Program-made: the position numbers and the translations under genes
Notes under the pieces: generated by a model
Seen by the model: the letters and a program-made list of their open reading frames with translations, nothing else
Told to the model about the DNA's origin: nothing
Database searches by the model: none
Shown: piece after piece, positions 24,985 to 33,786 of the stretch
Position numbering within the stretch: position 1 is the stretch's first letter
Layout: every line of letters starts with the position of its first letter
DNA from: Dehalococcoidia bacterium
GTDB lineage: Bacteria; Chloroflexota; Dehalococcoidia; SM23-28-2
Direction of reading: 5' to 3'
DNA: 51,135 nucleotides
NCBI GenBank assembly: GCA_020356025.1
Contig: CP070630.1
Location: forward strand, 1,400,278-1,451,412

Positions 24985-26826
24985 TTGAACGGTGTGGCTT
25001 CGTCGCTGCTGGCTGCGCTACAGGGGCGCAGCCGACGAGAAGCACGCCGACGGATGGCTGCTCTTCTCATCGTGGTGGTGACCGTTGCCTTCTCCCTGTT
25101 CGTGTGGGGCGTGGAGCCCTTCCAGACCTGGGAGTGGGGCCTCACTGACCGCCTCTTCCGCCACCAGGACGCCTCGCCCAATATCGTGGTGGCGGGCATC
25201 GATGACAAGACGCTGGAGGAGCACGGGCGCGTCTTCGACTGGCCGCGCTCTCTGCACGCCGATGCGCTGGAGAACCTGCGAGAGGCCGGCGTCAAGGGCG
25301 TGGCCATGGACATCCTCTTCATCGAGGAGTCTGAGGAGGATGAGGAGCTGGCCGGCGCCCTTTCCGGCATGCCTGTCATACTGGCGACGAAGCCCGAGAA
25401 TTTCGTGGGCTCGGGCGGCGGGGTGCCGACCTTCGAGGCCGTCTCAGCTCCGCCAGCGTCTCTGCAGGCGGCCGATCCCTACCTGGCCCATGCCCACTTC
25501 CCGGAGGACAGTGACGGCGTGGCGCGGCGAGTGCCGGTGGCCGTCCGCGATGCCGACGGCCAAGAGTATCCTGCTCTGTCACTGGCTGCCCTGTACCTGT
25601 TCTTCCTCCAGGAGCCGCCCGAGCAGCTATCACTGGATGGTGGGAGCCTGGAAGTGCTGGGCCGGGAGGTGCCCCTGGGCGAGTCCGCGAGCATGCGCAT
25701 CAACTTCGTTGGCGGCTCTGACCGCTTTTCCTTTGTTTCCTACGGGGAGGTCATCAGCGGCCAGTTCGACCCGGCCGCCGTCCGTAACAAGGTGGTGCTG
25801 GTGGGCGAGACGGCTAGTGGCACCGGCGACCGCCACCAGACGCCAGTATCCAGTGCTCCTCTGCCAGGACTCTACCTGCACGCCAACACGCTCGATACTC
25901 TCCTGCGGGCGCGCTTCCTTCAAGAGGTGGGTGGAGTGGGGACGCTCCTGAGCATGCTGGCGCTGGGAGCCATCGCGGCGTTGGCGCTACCCCGCATCAA
26001 TCTTCGCTGGGGCCTGGTGGCAACGCTGGTTCTGGCCTTCGCCTACGCGCTCAGTGTGTGGACGGCCTTCGACCGCGGCTGGGTGCTGGCGATGCTGAAT
26101 CCCCTTGTCTTGGTGGCTTTGGTATTCGTGGTCAACCTGTCTCACCGCGTTACTTCGGAGGCCATGGCGCGTCGGGAGGTGCGGGACCTGTTCGGCCGCT
26201 ACATCTCGCACGAGGTCGCGACGGAGCTTGTGGAGCGAGCCGACCGTGGCGACTTGCGACTGGGCGGCGAGTTGCGCCAGATCACTGTTCTCTTCGCCGA
26301 CCTGCGGGGATTCACCTCCCTCTCCGAGCAGCGGTCAGCCTCGGATGTGGTGGACTATCTGAACCGCTGTTTCGGTATCATCATCGGTCATGTGGTGGCC
26401 CATCGGGGCATGGTGAACAAGTTCGGCGGCGACGCTATCGTTGCCATATGGAACGCGCCGCAAGAGTGCCCGGACCACGCCCTGGAAGCCTGCCGGGCTG
26501 CACTCGCCTCGGTGGAGGAGTTGGACCATCTGGCCGATCCCGACCCTTCGCTGGCTGGGGCTCGCTTTGGCTTCGGTATCAACACGGGGGAGGCGGTGGT
26601 CGGCAACGTTGGCTCTCTCGGGCGATTGGAGTACACGGCCATCGGCGACTCGGTGAACCTGGCGGCGCGAATCTGCGGTGTGGCTCCCGGGGGCGAGGTG
26701 TGGATCGGCCCGACCACGCAAGAACTCGTCGCCGAACGGATCTCCGCGGAACATCTGGGCTCCTTCAGCCTGAAGGGCAAGGAGGAGGCGGTGCCTCTCT
26801 TCCGCCTGCGACTGAGCCCGCCCTAG
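24985..26826 (+). CDS. CHASE2-domain membrane class III adenylate/guanylate cyclase
   Basis: A protein of about 613 residues. A first membrane helix lies near residues 24-45, then an extracytoplasmic CHASE2 sensor domain to about residue 325 (with the IDDKTLEEHG and GVAMDILF motifs of the family), then three closely spaced membrane helices to about 410, and a C-terminal class III cyclase domain. The cyclase has both metal Asp residues (LFADLRGFTSL and KFGGDAIVAIW), the Lys and Asp that select adenine (NKFGGD and AIGDSVN) and the NLAAR Asn/Arg pair, so it should be active, probably making cAMP. The start is uncertain. I chose the TTG at 24985 because GGAGG lies six bases upstream, over a TTG at 24925 without a ribosome site. 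It lies 188 bases after asd. Confidence 0.85.
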   Translation: MNGVASSLLAALQGRSRREARRRMAALLIVVVTVAFSLFVWGVEPFQTWEWGLTDRLFRHQDASPNIVVAGIDDKTLEEHGRVFDWPRSLHADALENLREAGVKGVAMDILFIEESEEDEELAGALSGMPVILATKPENFVGSGGGVPTFEAVSAPPASLQAADPYLAHAHFPEDSDGVARRVPVAVRDADGQEYPALSLAALYLFFLQEPPEQLSLDGGSLEVLGREVPLGESASMRINFVGGSDRFSFVSYGEVISGQFDPAAVRNKVVLVGETASGTGDRHQTPVSSAPLPGLYLHANTLDTLLRARFLQEVGGVGTLLSMLALGAIAALALPRINLRWGLVATLVLAFAYALSVWTAFDRGWVLAMLNPLVLVALVFVVNLSHRVTSEAMARREVRDLFGRYISHEVATELVERADRGDLRLGGELRQITVLFADLRGFTSLSEQRSASDVVDYLNRCFGIIIGHVVAHRGMVNKFGGDAIVAIWNAPQECPDHALEACRAALASVEELDHLADPDPSLAGARFGFGINTGEAVVGNVGSLGRLEYTAIGDSVNLAARICGVAPGGEVWIGPTTQELVAERISAEHLGSFSLKGKEEAVPLFRLRLSPP

Positions 26827-27223
26827 GCCACCGTCAGGTCTATCCGCCTTGCCAGCCCCCCAGCTACATCGACGCTGCCGTGATTTGGTGAGCTTCGGCG
26901 AGGAATGAAAGCTAAGAAGTACTCACACTTGGTTTGCTCTGCTTGACAATATTTGCCCATGCGCTAGAATAGGCGTAAGTCACTGCAGTTGCATATGCGA
27001 CTTCCATATTGGCGGTCGTGTCGACCAGTGATGTGGAACCGTCGGTAGGGGCGGCTGGTGCCGCGATGGGCTTTGTTTGCCTGGTGCTCACTGCCTGGCG
27101 ACACCGGTACGCGCCTCGTTTGTTTAGGGCTTGCTGAGGGAGGGCGCTCGCGGGCGAACTGTTAGGGCAGAGCCTGGGGCATGCTCTCTGGCAGGGGTTC
27201 TGATTTTGGGGCGAGGCCAAAGA
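26827..27223 (+). other. Intergenic region and long leader before the transhydrogenase gene
   Basis: 397 bp without a convincing gene. A strong promoter-like site at 26943-26970 would give a leader of nearly 250 bases before the ATG at 27224. GC-rich self-complementary stretches occur (for example around 27115-27195), but I could not match them to a known riboswitch. A 17-codon frame opening at an ATG near 26994 has no ribosome site and was not called. Confidence 0.45.
26943..26970 (+). promoter_or_regulatory. Sigma-70-like promoter upstream of sthA
   Basis: Perfect TTGACA (26943-26948), a 16-base spacer and TAGAAT (26965-26970, five of six). Start expected near 26977. Confidence 0.65.
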
Positions 27224-28660
27224 ATGGCTCTGGCTGATAAGCAGAACATGGAAGCCTATGATCTCGTGGTTATCGGGTCAGGGCCCGCCGGCGAGAAGGG
27301 GGCGGCCCAAGCTGCCTACTTTGGCAAGAGGGTGGCAATCGTCGAGAAGGGAAACGTGGGAGGCGCTGTCGTCAACACGGGCACTCTGCCCAGCAAAACG
27401 CTGAGGGAGACAGCGCTGTATCTTTCCGGGCTGAAGCAGCGTGGTCTCTATGGGGTGGATTACTCCCTCAACAAGAAGATCACTGTGGACGATCTCTTCT
27501 ACCGCAAGCAGTGCGTCGTCGACAGTCATCTAGATCTGGTCAGGGATAATATCGCGCGGCACAAGATTGAGCTCTTTCAGGGCGTCGCCGCCATCGAGGA
27601 CCCCTTCACGGTTCGGGTGAACAGGGGCGATGGGGACTCGTTCTCGCTGAGAGGAAAGTACATCCTGATCAGCACCGGCTCTCGACCCCACCGACCTGCA
27701 CACGTTCCCTTTGACGGAGAGTATGTCTACGACTCGGACAGCATCCTGAACCTCGAGCGCATCCCCTCTTCCCTCGTGGTGATCGGAGCAGGGGTCATCG
27801 GCAGCGAGTACACCACTGTTTTCGCCGCCCTGGGGATGCGAGTTACCCTGGTGGACGGAGGAGAGAGGCTTCTGCCCTTTCTGGATCGGGACATCGCCGC
27901 CGTCCTTCTTGACCAGATACAGGCCCTGGGAGTGCGAGTGATGTTCGGCCGTCAGGTGGAAGGGATAAAGGTCAAACACAACGAGAAGTGTGTCAGCATC
28001 TCCCTGGACGGCGATGAGGAGGTGCGGGCAGAGGCTGCCCTTTTCTGCGGTGGCCGCAGTGGCAACACGCAGGAGCTTGGCCTGGAGAAGGTGGGAGTGA
28101 AGACGGGGCGGAGGGGTACGATTGAGGTGAATGAGTACTTCCAGACCAGCGTCCCCAGCATCTATGCCGCTGGCGATGTCATCGGCTTTCCGGCCCTGGC
28201 CTCGACCTCGATGGAACAGGGCCGGGTGGCGGCTTGCCATGCCTTCAGCCTGGACTACAAGCAGTGTGTCTCCCCCCTTGTTCCGTATGGGGTGTACACA
28301 ATTCCCGAGATCTCTATGGTGGGGGAGTCGGAGGATTCCCTGAGCCAGAAGGGTCAGGAATACCTCGTAGGGCGGGCTTCCTACGGAAGCAACCCGCGGG
28401 GACAGATCATGGGCGACACTGCCGGGCTGGTGAAGCTACTCTTCAGCCCGGAGGACCAGAAGCTGCTGGGGGTGCACATCATCGGGGAGCGGGCGTCAGA
28501 GCTGATTCACATCGGGCAGGCCTGCATGTACTTCGATGGGACCCTAGACTTTTTCATCCAGAACGTTTTCAACTTTCCTACGCTCTCCGATGTCTACAAG
28601 TATGCTGCCTACGATGGCTTGGGAAATCTTCAGCGTTCCAGGGAGAGGCAGAAGGTTTGA
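27224..28660 (+). CDS. sthA: Soluble pyridine nucleotide transhydrogenase-like flavoprotein
   Basis: A 478-residue FAD flavoprotein of the pyridine nucleotide-disulfide oxidoreductase family. The FAD motif is VIGSGPAGEKGA near residue 17, the NAD(P) motif is VIGAGVIGSEY in the middle, the second FAD motif is IYAAGDVIGFP, and a C-terminal dimerisation domain ends the protein. The redox-active Cys pair of true disulfide reductases is absent: the site reads GGAVVNTGTLPSK, with Val49 and Thr54 where the Cys residues would be. Together with the SKTLRETALYLSG segment this fits soluble transhydrogenase, which moves hydride between NADPH and NAD. Escherichia coli SthA keeps one Cys here, so this copy is more divergent. 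The ATG at 27224 is supported by GGGGCGAGG about eight bases upstream. Confidence 0.82.
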   Translation: MALADKQNMEAYDLVVIGSGPAGEKGAAQAAYFGKRVAIVEKGNVGGAVVNTGTLPSKTLRETALYLSGLKQRGLYGVDYSLNKKITVDDLFYRKQCVVDSHLDLVRDNIARHKIELFQGVAAIEDPFTVRVNRGDGDSFSLRGKYILISTGSRPHRPAHVPFDGEYVYDSDSILNLERIPSSLVVIGAGVIGSEYTTVFAALGMRVTLVDGGERLLPFLDRDIAAVLLDQIQALGVRVMFGRQVEGIKVKHNEKCVSISLDGDEEVRAEAALFCGGRSGNTQELGLEKVGVKTGRRGTIEVNEYFQTSVPSIYAAGDVIGFPALASTSMEQGRVAACHAFSLDYKQCVSPLVPYGVYTIPEISMVGESEDSLSQKGQEYLVGRASYGSNPRGQIMGDTAGLVKLLFSPEDQKLLGVHIIGERASELIHIGQACMYFDGTLDFFIQNVFNFPTLSDVYKYAAYDGLGNLQRSRERQKV

Positions 28661-28771
28661 AGCACGAGGTATTCCATCTGCAAGTCGACTCGGCTGCCTT
28701 CCCAGGCTGGGACGGAGCGGCCCTTCTTGGCAAGGGTGAAGAGTGGGGCCTTCACCGATGGGGGTGTACCA

Positions 28772-31027
28772 ATGTTTAGTGGACGTGGACTGCTCTCCGG
28801 CCTGGTTATAGCCGTGGCCATCGCTCTGGCTGCTGTGCTAGTTGTGAGGTTCGTGTTGCTCGGCCCTTCTGCCGTCCAGGCCTCTTTCACTACTCTCTCT
28901 GTCATATCGGGTACGGTGGAGGTTCGGGATGAAGGCGCAGGCGAGTTTCGAGCGGCTGAGGACGGCGAGACCCTGGATGTGGGGGATACCGTGCGCACGG
29001 CGGCGGACTCCCGTGCACTGATCACTTTCTTCGAGGGCAGCACCCTCGAGATGGAGCCGGAGACCGAGGTGAGTCTGGAGAAACTGGAGGGAGAGGAGGA
29101 AGGTGGCTTCTTCACCAGGATCGGCCAGTCGATTGGCGTGACCTGGCATCGGGTGGTCGAGTTCACAGACCCTCGCTCTGCCTACGAGGTGGAAACACCC
29201 GCCGGCGTCGCTGCGGTTCGAGGCACTCTCTTTCAGACTGTGGTGGCGCCCGACGGGACTTTCAACGCGGACGTTCTCAAGGGACTGCTGGCTGTACGTG
29301 GGGGAGGCGTCCAGAGGACAGTAGAGGCAGGTTGGGGCACGCTAGTGAAGCCTGGACAGACGCCCGTGGAGTCGTTCCGGTTACCCCCGCCGCCGAGTAC
29401 GCTGGAGCTGAGGCTGAGCGGGCCTGCTGATCTCTTGGCGGTGACCCCCCTCCTGACCGGCGTGGGCTACTACAATGGCTATCCCATCAACCAGGAGCCT
29501 GGTACAACGATGACTGAGCCGGGCGAGGAGCCTCAGGTAGTGCTGTTCCGACGGGTGATCGATGGCACTTACGAGGTGTTCTTGTTTGGCATAGCGCAAG
29601 GCGATTACGATCTGTACGTCAAAGGGCGGACGGATGGAAACGTGGTCTGCCACAGACACATCGAGGGCGACATCGAGGAAGACTGGCGGTTGGTGGTTGA
29701 TGTTGACATGGAGGTCGATGAGGAAGGGCGGATACTAGGGTGCACCATCGGCGAGCCTCGCCGAACCAGCCGTGAGCCGATGGTTGCGCTGGTGGTGCGG
29801 GAATCCCTACAGGCCCGCCTCCCGACGCGGTTCGTCGCCGCACTCTCGCCTACGCCGATACCCACACCCATGACCACGGCGACCTCGCCCAGCCGTTCAC
29901 CCACACCCACGCCGACGCTCGTGCCACAGGTGCTGGCTGTGGTGGCGGGACCTACTGTTATCCCATCGCCCACGCCTACACCCACGCCTACACCTACACC
30001 CACTCCCGCACGCACACCAACGGGCGAATCCCTGGTCACACCTACACCCGCATTCACGTTCAAGCCTACGCCCGCGGCGACCGCCACGCCTACGCCCACG
30101 CCTACACCGACACCCACGCCTACACCCACACCCACTCCTGCACGCACACCAACAGGCGGATCCGACGACACGCCTACACCGACACCCACACCGACACCTA
30201 CGCCTACACCCACACCTACACCCACACCCACACCTACGCCTACGCCCACGCCCACACCCATACCCGTGGCCGACGTCAGGATCGACAGCCAGCAACTGGT
30301 CGGCCCGCCCACGGACATTGATGTGTGCGAGGACTTGGTGGTCTCGGTGATGAAGGTTCTCCACAACAATGGACCCTACGGCCCCGTCGACGTCAGCATC
30401 TCTGCCAGTGCCTCCGCTCCAGCCGACTGCACAGCCGCTCCAGGTGCTGGCAACCTCACGTCGGCCAGCCTGCCTGTCAGCGCCAACGTGGTCGTCGATG
30501 AGACCTGGACCATTCACTGCGACGCTCGCTCCCAGCACGTCTTCTCCTTCGATAATCAGATAGCCACCGAGGATCCCGGGGTGATCGACCCGAATCTGGG
30601 TAACAACTTCGCCTCCACTCAACTGGCCGTTGACGTGTGGGCTCTGGCCGACCTGAACATGCTCAATCAGTATGTGGATTACCCGCCGGACGGGAGCACG
30701 ATACCCGCGAGAGAGAACGTGGAGGTTATGGTGCTAACCGTGATCCGGAACGATGGGCCCTTCGGCCCAGTCAACGCAGTGGCGCAGACCATCGTGACGT
30801 GGCCGGGCGCTTGTCAGGTCAGTCCTCCGGACGGCCATACGGAGCAGATCTCGGGTCTGCCGGTAGGCGTGAACGTTACTCTGAAAGCGCCATTCATTGT
30901 CTTGTGCGAGCCTGGCCAGCACAAGTTCGAGTTCGACAACACGATGGACGTCGAGATGCAGCACGTGCGCGATCCGGACGCTGGGAACAACACGGCTCAC
31001 ACGGAGCTGACGGTGACGGCGTCCTGA
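28772..31027 (+). CDS. Membrane-anchored FecR-domain protein with Thr-Pro linker and two C-terminal repeats
   Basis: A 751-residue envelope protein. An uncleaved membrane helix or signal lies at residues about 8-30. A FecR-type domain follows at about 45-175 ([41 protein letters not shown]). Residues to about 350 are unassigned beta-rich sequence, then a linker of about 140 residues made mostly of Thr-Pro repeats. The C-terminus holds two tandem domains of about 125 residues, each with an HNNGP(Y)GPV or RNDGPFGPV core and a GNN end, resembling CARDB/DUF11 adhesin-like beta domains. No sigma or TonB gene is adjacent, so a FecIR system is not implied. The ATG at 28772 begins just before the membrane helix; the ribosome site is weak. 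A surface-stalk role is inferred. Confidence 0.78.
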   Translation: MFSGRGLLSGLVIAVAIALAAVLVVRFVLLGPSAVQASFTTLSVISGTVEVRDEGAGEFRAAEDGETLDVGDTVRTAADSRALITFFEGSTLEMEPETEVSLEKLEGEEEGGFFTRIGQSIGVTWHRVVEFTDPRSAYEVETPAGVAAVRGTLFQTVVAPDGTFNADVLKGLLAVRGGGVQRTVEAGWGTLVKPGQTPVESFRLPPPPSTLELRLSGPADLLAVTPLLTGVGYYNGYPINQEPGTTMTEPGEEPQVVLFRRVIDGTYEVFLFGIAQGDYDLYVKGRTDGNVVCHRHIEGDIEEDWRLVVDVDMEVDEEGRILGCTIGEPRRTSREPMVALVVRESLQARLPTRFVAALSPTPIPTPMTTATSPSRSPTPTPTLVPQVLAVVAGPTVIPSPTPTPTPTPTPTPARTPTGESLVTPTPAFTFKPTPAATATPTPTPTPTPTPTPTPTPARTPTGGSDDTPTPTPTPTPTPTPTPTPTPTPTPTPTPTPIPVADVRIDSQQLVGPPTDIDVCEDLVVSVMKVLHNNGPYGPVDVSISASASAPADCTAAPGAGNLTSASLPVSANVVVDETWTIHCDARSQHVFSFDNQIATEDPGVIDPNLGNNFASTQLAVDVWALADLNMLNQYVDYPPDGSTIPARENVEVMVLTVIRNDGPFGPVNAVAQTIVTWPGACQVSPPDGHTEQISGLPVGVNVTLKAPFIVLCEPGQHKFEFDNTMDVEMQHVRDPDAGNNTAHTELTVTAS
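29847..30265 (+). repeat. Low-complexity Thr-Pro coding repeat
   Basis: About 420 bp of imperfect six-base units of the form ACNCCN coding for Thr-Pro, broken by short ARTPTG spacers that occur twice. It is an intragenic linker. On the opposite strand it reads as an artificial Gly-Val repeat frame. Confidence 0.9.
30266..31024 (+). repeat. Two tandem beta-domain repeats in the FecR-domain protein
   Basis: Two units of about 125 codons, 30266-30640 and 30641-31024. Each runs from an ADxxxxxQ strand through NNGPYGPV or NDGPFGPV, a Cys-containing strand, a GLPVxxNV strand, a CxxxxQHxFxFDN strand and a final D-GNN-T. They are diverged copies at protein level. Confidence 0.7.
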
Positions 31028-31051
31028 AAACCTAGGGCTCTTGATACACGA

Positions 31052-31078
31052 GGCCGCCCGGTGTTCAGCCGGGCGGCC
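31052..31078 (+). terminator. Strong hairpin terminator after the FecR-domain gene
   Basis: A perfect 10-bp stem, GGCCGCCCGG with CCGGGCGGCC, around a 7-base loop, 25 bases after the stop codon and followed by TGACGTTTGT. It lies between convergent genes, so it may serve both strands. Confidence 0.75.
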
Positions 31079-31132
31079 TGACGTTTGTGGAGTAGAGGCG
31101 CTACTGCCGGAATGGGATTGGGGAAGTGCCTG

Positions 31133-31624
31133 TTACCAGCCGCCCCAGTGCACCAGTTCCTCCAGTGGGATGCGGGGCGTGCCTTTGGGCCCAGGCGCCG
31201 AAGGCGGCGGGTAGCCGAAAGCGAGAACGATGGAGACCCGGTGGCCTTGGGGGATCCCCAGGACACGCAGCGCGCAATCGCCGTCATGCATTGTGACCGG
31301 ACACGAGGTGATACCCTCCGCCCAAGCGGCCAGCATCATGTTCTGGGCGCAGCGGCCGGCGTCGAATTCACGGCCGTCCTGCGGTAGCACGATGGCTACC
31401 ACGAGCGGCGCCGATGGCGTGTGCTGGGCGAACTGGCCGCAGGTCGCGAGCTCATTCTTCTTCGGAGTGTCCTGAAGGACGACGAAGCGGCAGAGTTGCA
31501 GGTTCTTGGCGCTGCCCGCCATTCGCCCAGCCTGGAGGATGCGCTGCAGCGATTGCTCAGGAATGGGCCTGTCCTGATAGACCCTGGTGTCTCGTTTGGT
31601 GCGAATGCAGGTGTAGGCGTCCAT
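31133..31624 (-). CDS. Nitroreductase-family flavoprotein
   Basis: A 163-residue short member of the FMN-dependent nitroreductase family. The RTKRDTRVYQDRPIP start with the conserved basic FMN-binding residues, the GSAKNLQLCRFVVLQD segment and the GIPQGHRVSIVLAFGYP end are typical. Members reduce nitro groups, quinones, flavins or enones, and a physiological substrate cannot be inferred. The ATG has AAGGAGGAG just upstream. It is convergent with the FecR-domain gene, which ends in a strong hairpin between them, and divergent from acetyl-CoA synthetase. Confidence 0.85.
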   Translation of the reverse strand: MDAYTCIRTKRDTRVYQDRPIPEQSLQRILQAGRMAGSAKNLQLCRFVVLQDTPKKNELATCGQFAQHTPSAPLVVAIVLPQDGREFDAGRCAQNMMLAAWAEGITSCPVTMHDGDCALRVLGIPQGHRVSIVLAFGYPPPSAPGPKGTPRIPLEELVHWGGW

Positions 31625-31824
31625 TGCTCCTCCTTAAGCTTCATCACTAAGTCTACCCTGAGGCGTCGGTCTTGAACACTGCGGGTTATGCTTCCGCATG
31701 CCAAGATTTTCCTGGCGTCTGTTCTTCGCGTCACTTAGGTGATTGTATACACGGGGTTCGTCCAGGGCCATTGCCGAGTCGTGTCTTCCTCGTGATAGAC
31801 TGTAGCCATGGGAGGTGCTTCTGC

Positions 31825-33744
31825 ATGACTGGCTCTATCGCTCCGGAGTCCAAGTACTGGCCGCGAAAGAGGTATTTTGAACTGTACGATGAATCTGTTC
31901 GGCATCCTGAAGAGTTCTGGGCGGAAGAGGCCCGCCAGTTGGACTGGTTCCGTACGTGGGACAAGGTGTTGGAGTGGGATCTGCCCTTCGCTCGTTGGTT
32001 TGTGGGAGGCGAGCTCAACGCCAGCTATCTCTGCGTCGACCGCCACATCGCGACCGCGAGGAAGAACAAAGTGGCCCTCTATTGGGAGGGGGAGCCCGGC
32101 GACACCCGCGTCCTGAGCTACGCCACCCTGTATCGAGAGGTCAATCGCTGTGCCTCGGTGCTGAAGAACCTGGGCGTGGTCAAAGGCGATAAGGTGGCGC
32201 TCTATCTGCCGATGATCCCGGAACTCCCCATCTTCATGCTGGCCTGTGGCCGAATCGGTGCCACCTTCACCGTGGTGTTCTCCGGCTTCACCGCCCAGGC
32301 GCTGGCCGATCGGATCAACGACCTCCAGGCGAAGGTCCTGGTTACGGCCGATGCTGGCTATCGCCGGGGCTCGCCTGTGCCCCTGAAGCGGACAACCGAC
32401 GAGGCGATGGACCTTTCGCCCTCCGTCGAGAAAGCGGTGGTGGTGAACCGGGCTGGCCTCGACGTGGAGATGAAGTCGGGGAGGGACTTCTGGTATCATC
32501 ACTTGCTCTCCGAGGCGTCAGACCATGTGGATCCGGAACCGGTGGAGGCCAGCCATCCTCTGTACGTCCTCTACACCTCTGGCACCACGGGGAAGCCCAA
32601 GGGTGTCGTTCACAGTACGGGCGGCTACATGGTGTATAACCACTCCGCCTTCAAGTGGGTGTTCGATGCCAAAGAAGAGAGCGTATTCTGGTGCACGGCG
32701 GACATTGGCTGGGTTACCGGCCACAGCTACATCGTGTATGCTCCGCTGGCTTTCGGTGCCACCAGCGTCATGTACGAGGGTGCGCCCAACTACCCGGATC
32801 TGGGCCGCTGGTGGGATATCATCCAGACCTATCGAGTCAACATCCTTTACACCTCGCCCACGGCCATTCGCATGTTCATGCAGGCCGGTGAGGAGTGGTC
32901 AGCAAAGCATGACCTGAGCAGCCTCGACCTGCTGGGATCGGTGGGAGAGCCGATCAATCCTGAGGCATGGCTCTGGTACTTCAAGCACATCGGGGGCGAG
33001 CGTTGCCCGATCGTAGACACCTGGTGGCAGACCGAGACTGGCGGTATTCTCATCGCTCAGGCCCCGGCCATCGAGCTGCCGCCCCTCAAGCCCGGGTCCG
33101 CGAGCTTCGCCCTGCCTGGCATCGACCCGCAGGTGGTGAACGAGAAAGGCGAGCCCACCGCCCCTGGCGAGCGAGGGCTGCTGATCATCAAGAAACCTTG
33201 GCCTGGGATGCTTATGACCCTTTACGGCGATCCCGAGCGGTACAAGGAGGTATACTGGAGTCGCTTCCCCGGCAGCTATTACACTGGCGACTACGCCATC
33301 CAGGACGAGGAGGGCTATTTCTGGCTCCTTGGGCGGGCCGACGAGGTGCTCAAGGTGGCCGGACACCGTCTGGGAACGCTGGAGCTAGAGAACGCCGCTG
33401 TCGCCTTCGGGCCCGTCGCGGAGGCGGCGGCCGTCAGCAAGCCCGATCCGGTGAAAGGCGAGGCCATCGTCATCTTCGCTATTCTCCGGGAGGGACACGA
33501 GCCTTCGTCCGCGCTCGAGAAGGAGCTCAACGCTCACATCCGCAGCACCGTCGGGCCGATCGCGACGCCAGAGCGAGTGTTCTTCGTGAAAAAACTGCCC
33601 AAGACCCGAAGCGGCAAGATCATGCGGCGACTGCTCAAGGCAGTGGCCACCGAGGCAGTCATCGGCGACGTCACGACTCTAGAGGACGGAGCCTCTATGG
33701 ACGAGGTGAAGGCTGCCTACGAGGCGCTGCGGAAGGAGATCTAG
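31825..33744 (+). CDS. acs: Acetyl-CoA synthetase (AMP-forming)
   Basis: A 639-residue AMP-forming acetate-CoA ligase. The nucleotide loop YTSGTTGKPKGV lies near residue 250, the DTWWQTETGG motif near 400, and the C-terminal hinge and catalytic region ends in PKTRSGKIMRR. In that motif Lys598 is the conserved adenylation lysine, which is also the usual site of regulation by reversible acetylation. All core motifs are intact, so it should activate acetate or propionate. I chose the ATG at 31825 because GGAGG lies nine bases upstream, not the longer frame beginning 153 bp earlier. It lies 42 bp before a second AMP-ligase gene, probably in the same transcript. Confidence 0.93.
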   Translation: MTGSIAPESKYWPRKRYFELYDESVRHPEEFWAEEARQLDWFRTWDKVLEWDLPFARWFVGGELNASYLCVDRHIATARKNKVALYWEGEPGDTRVLSYATLYREVNRCASVLKNLGVVKGDKVALYLPMIPELPIFMLACGRIGATFTVVFSGFTAQALADRINDLQAKVLVTADAGYRRGSPVPLKRTTDEAMDLSPSVEKAVVVNRAGLDVEMKSGRDFWYHHLLSEASDHVDPEPVEASHPLYVLYTSGTTGKPKGVVHSTGGYMVYNHSAFKWVFDAKEESVFWCTADIGWVTGHSYIVYAPLAFGATSVMYEGAPNYPDLGRWWDIIQTYRVNILYTSPTAIRMFMQAGEEWSAKHDLSSLDLLGSVGEPINPEAWLWYFKHIGGERCPIVDTWWQTETGGILIAQAPAIELPPLKPGSASFALPGIDPQVVNEKGEPTAPGERGLLIIKKPWPGMLMTLYGDPERYKEVYWSRFPGSYYTGDYAIQDEEGYFWLLGRADEVLKVAGHRLGTLELENAAVAFGPVAEAAAVSKPDPVKGEAIVIFAILREGHEPSSALEKELNAHIRSTVGPIATPERVFFVKKLPKTRSGKIMRRLLKAVATEAVIGDVTTLEDGASMDEVKAAYEALRKEI

Positions 33745-33786
33745 TCGCCTGCGCAGTGAGCGAGAACAAGCCCAGGGAGGTATGAG

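Noticed and set aside
26912-27220. 102-codon minus-strand frame in the gap before the transhydrogenase gene
   Set aside because: It crosses a strong plus-strand promoter and the next gene's start, has no ribosome site and unremarkable composition.
29847-30265. Possible CRISPR or DNA satellite array
   Set aside because: The units are six bases long, in frame and code for Thr-Pro; there are no spacers or long direct repeats.
29605-30369. Long minus-strand frame coding for a Gly-Val repeat protein
   Set aside because: It is the antisense of the Thr-Pro coding repeat in the FecR-domain gene; no ribosome site and no non-repeat domain.
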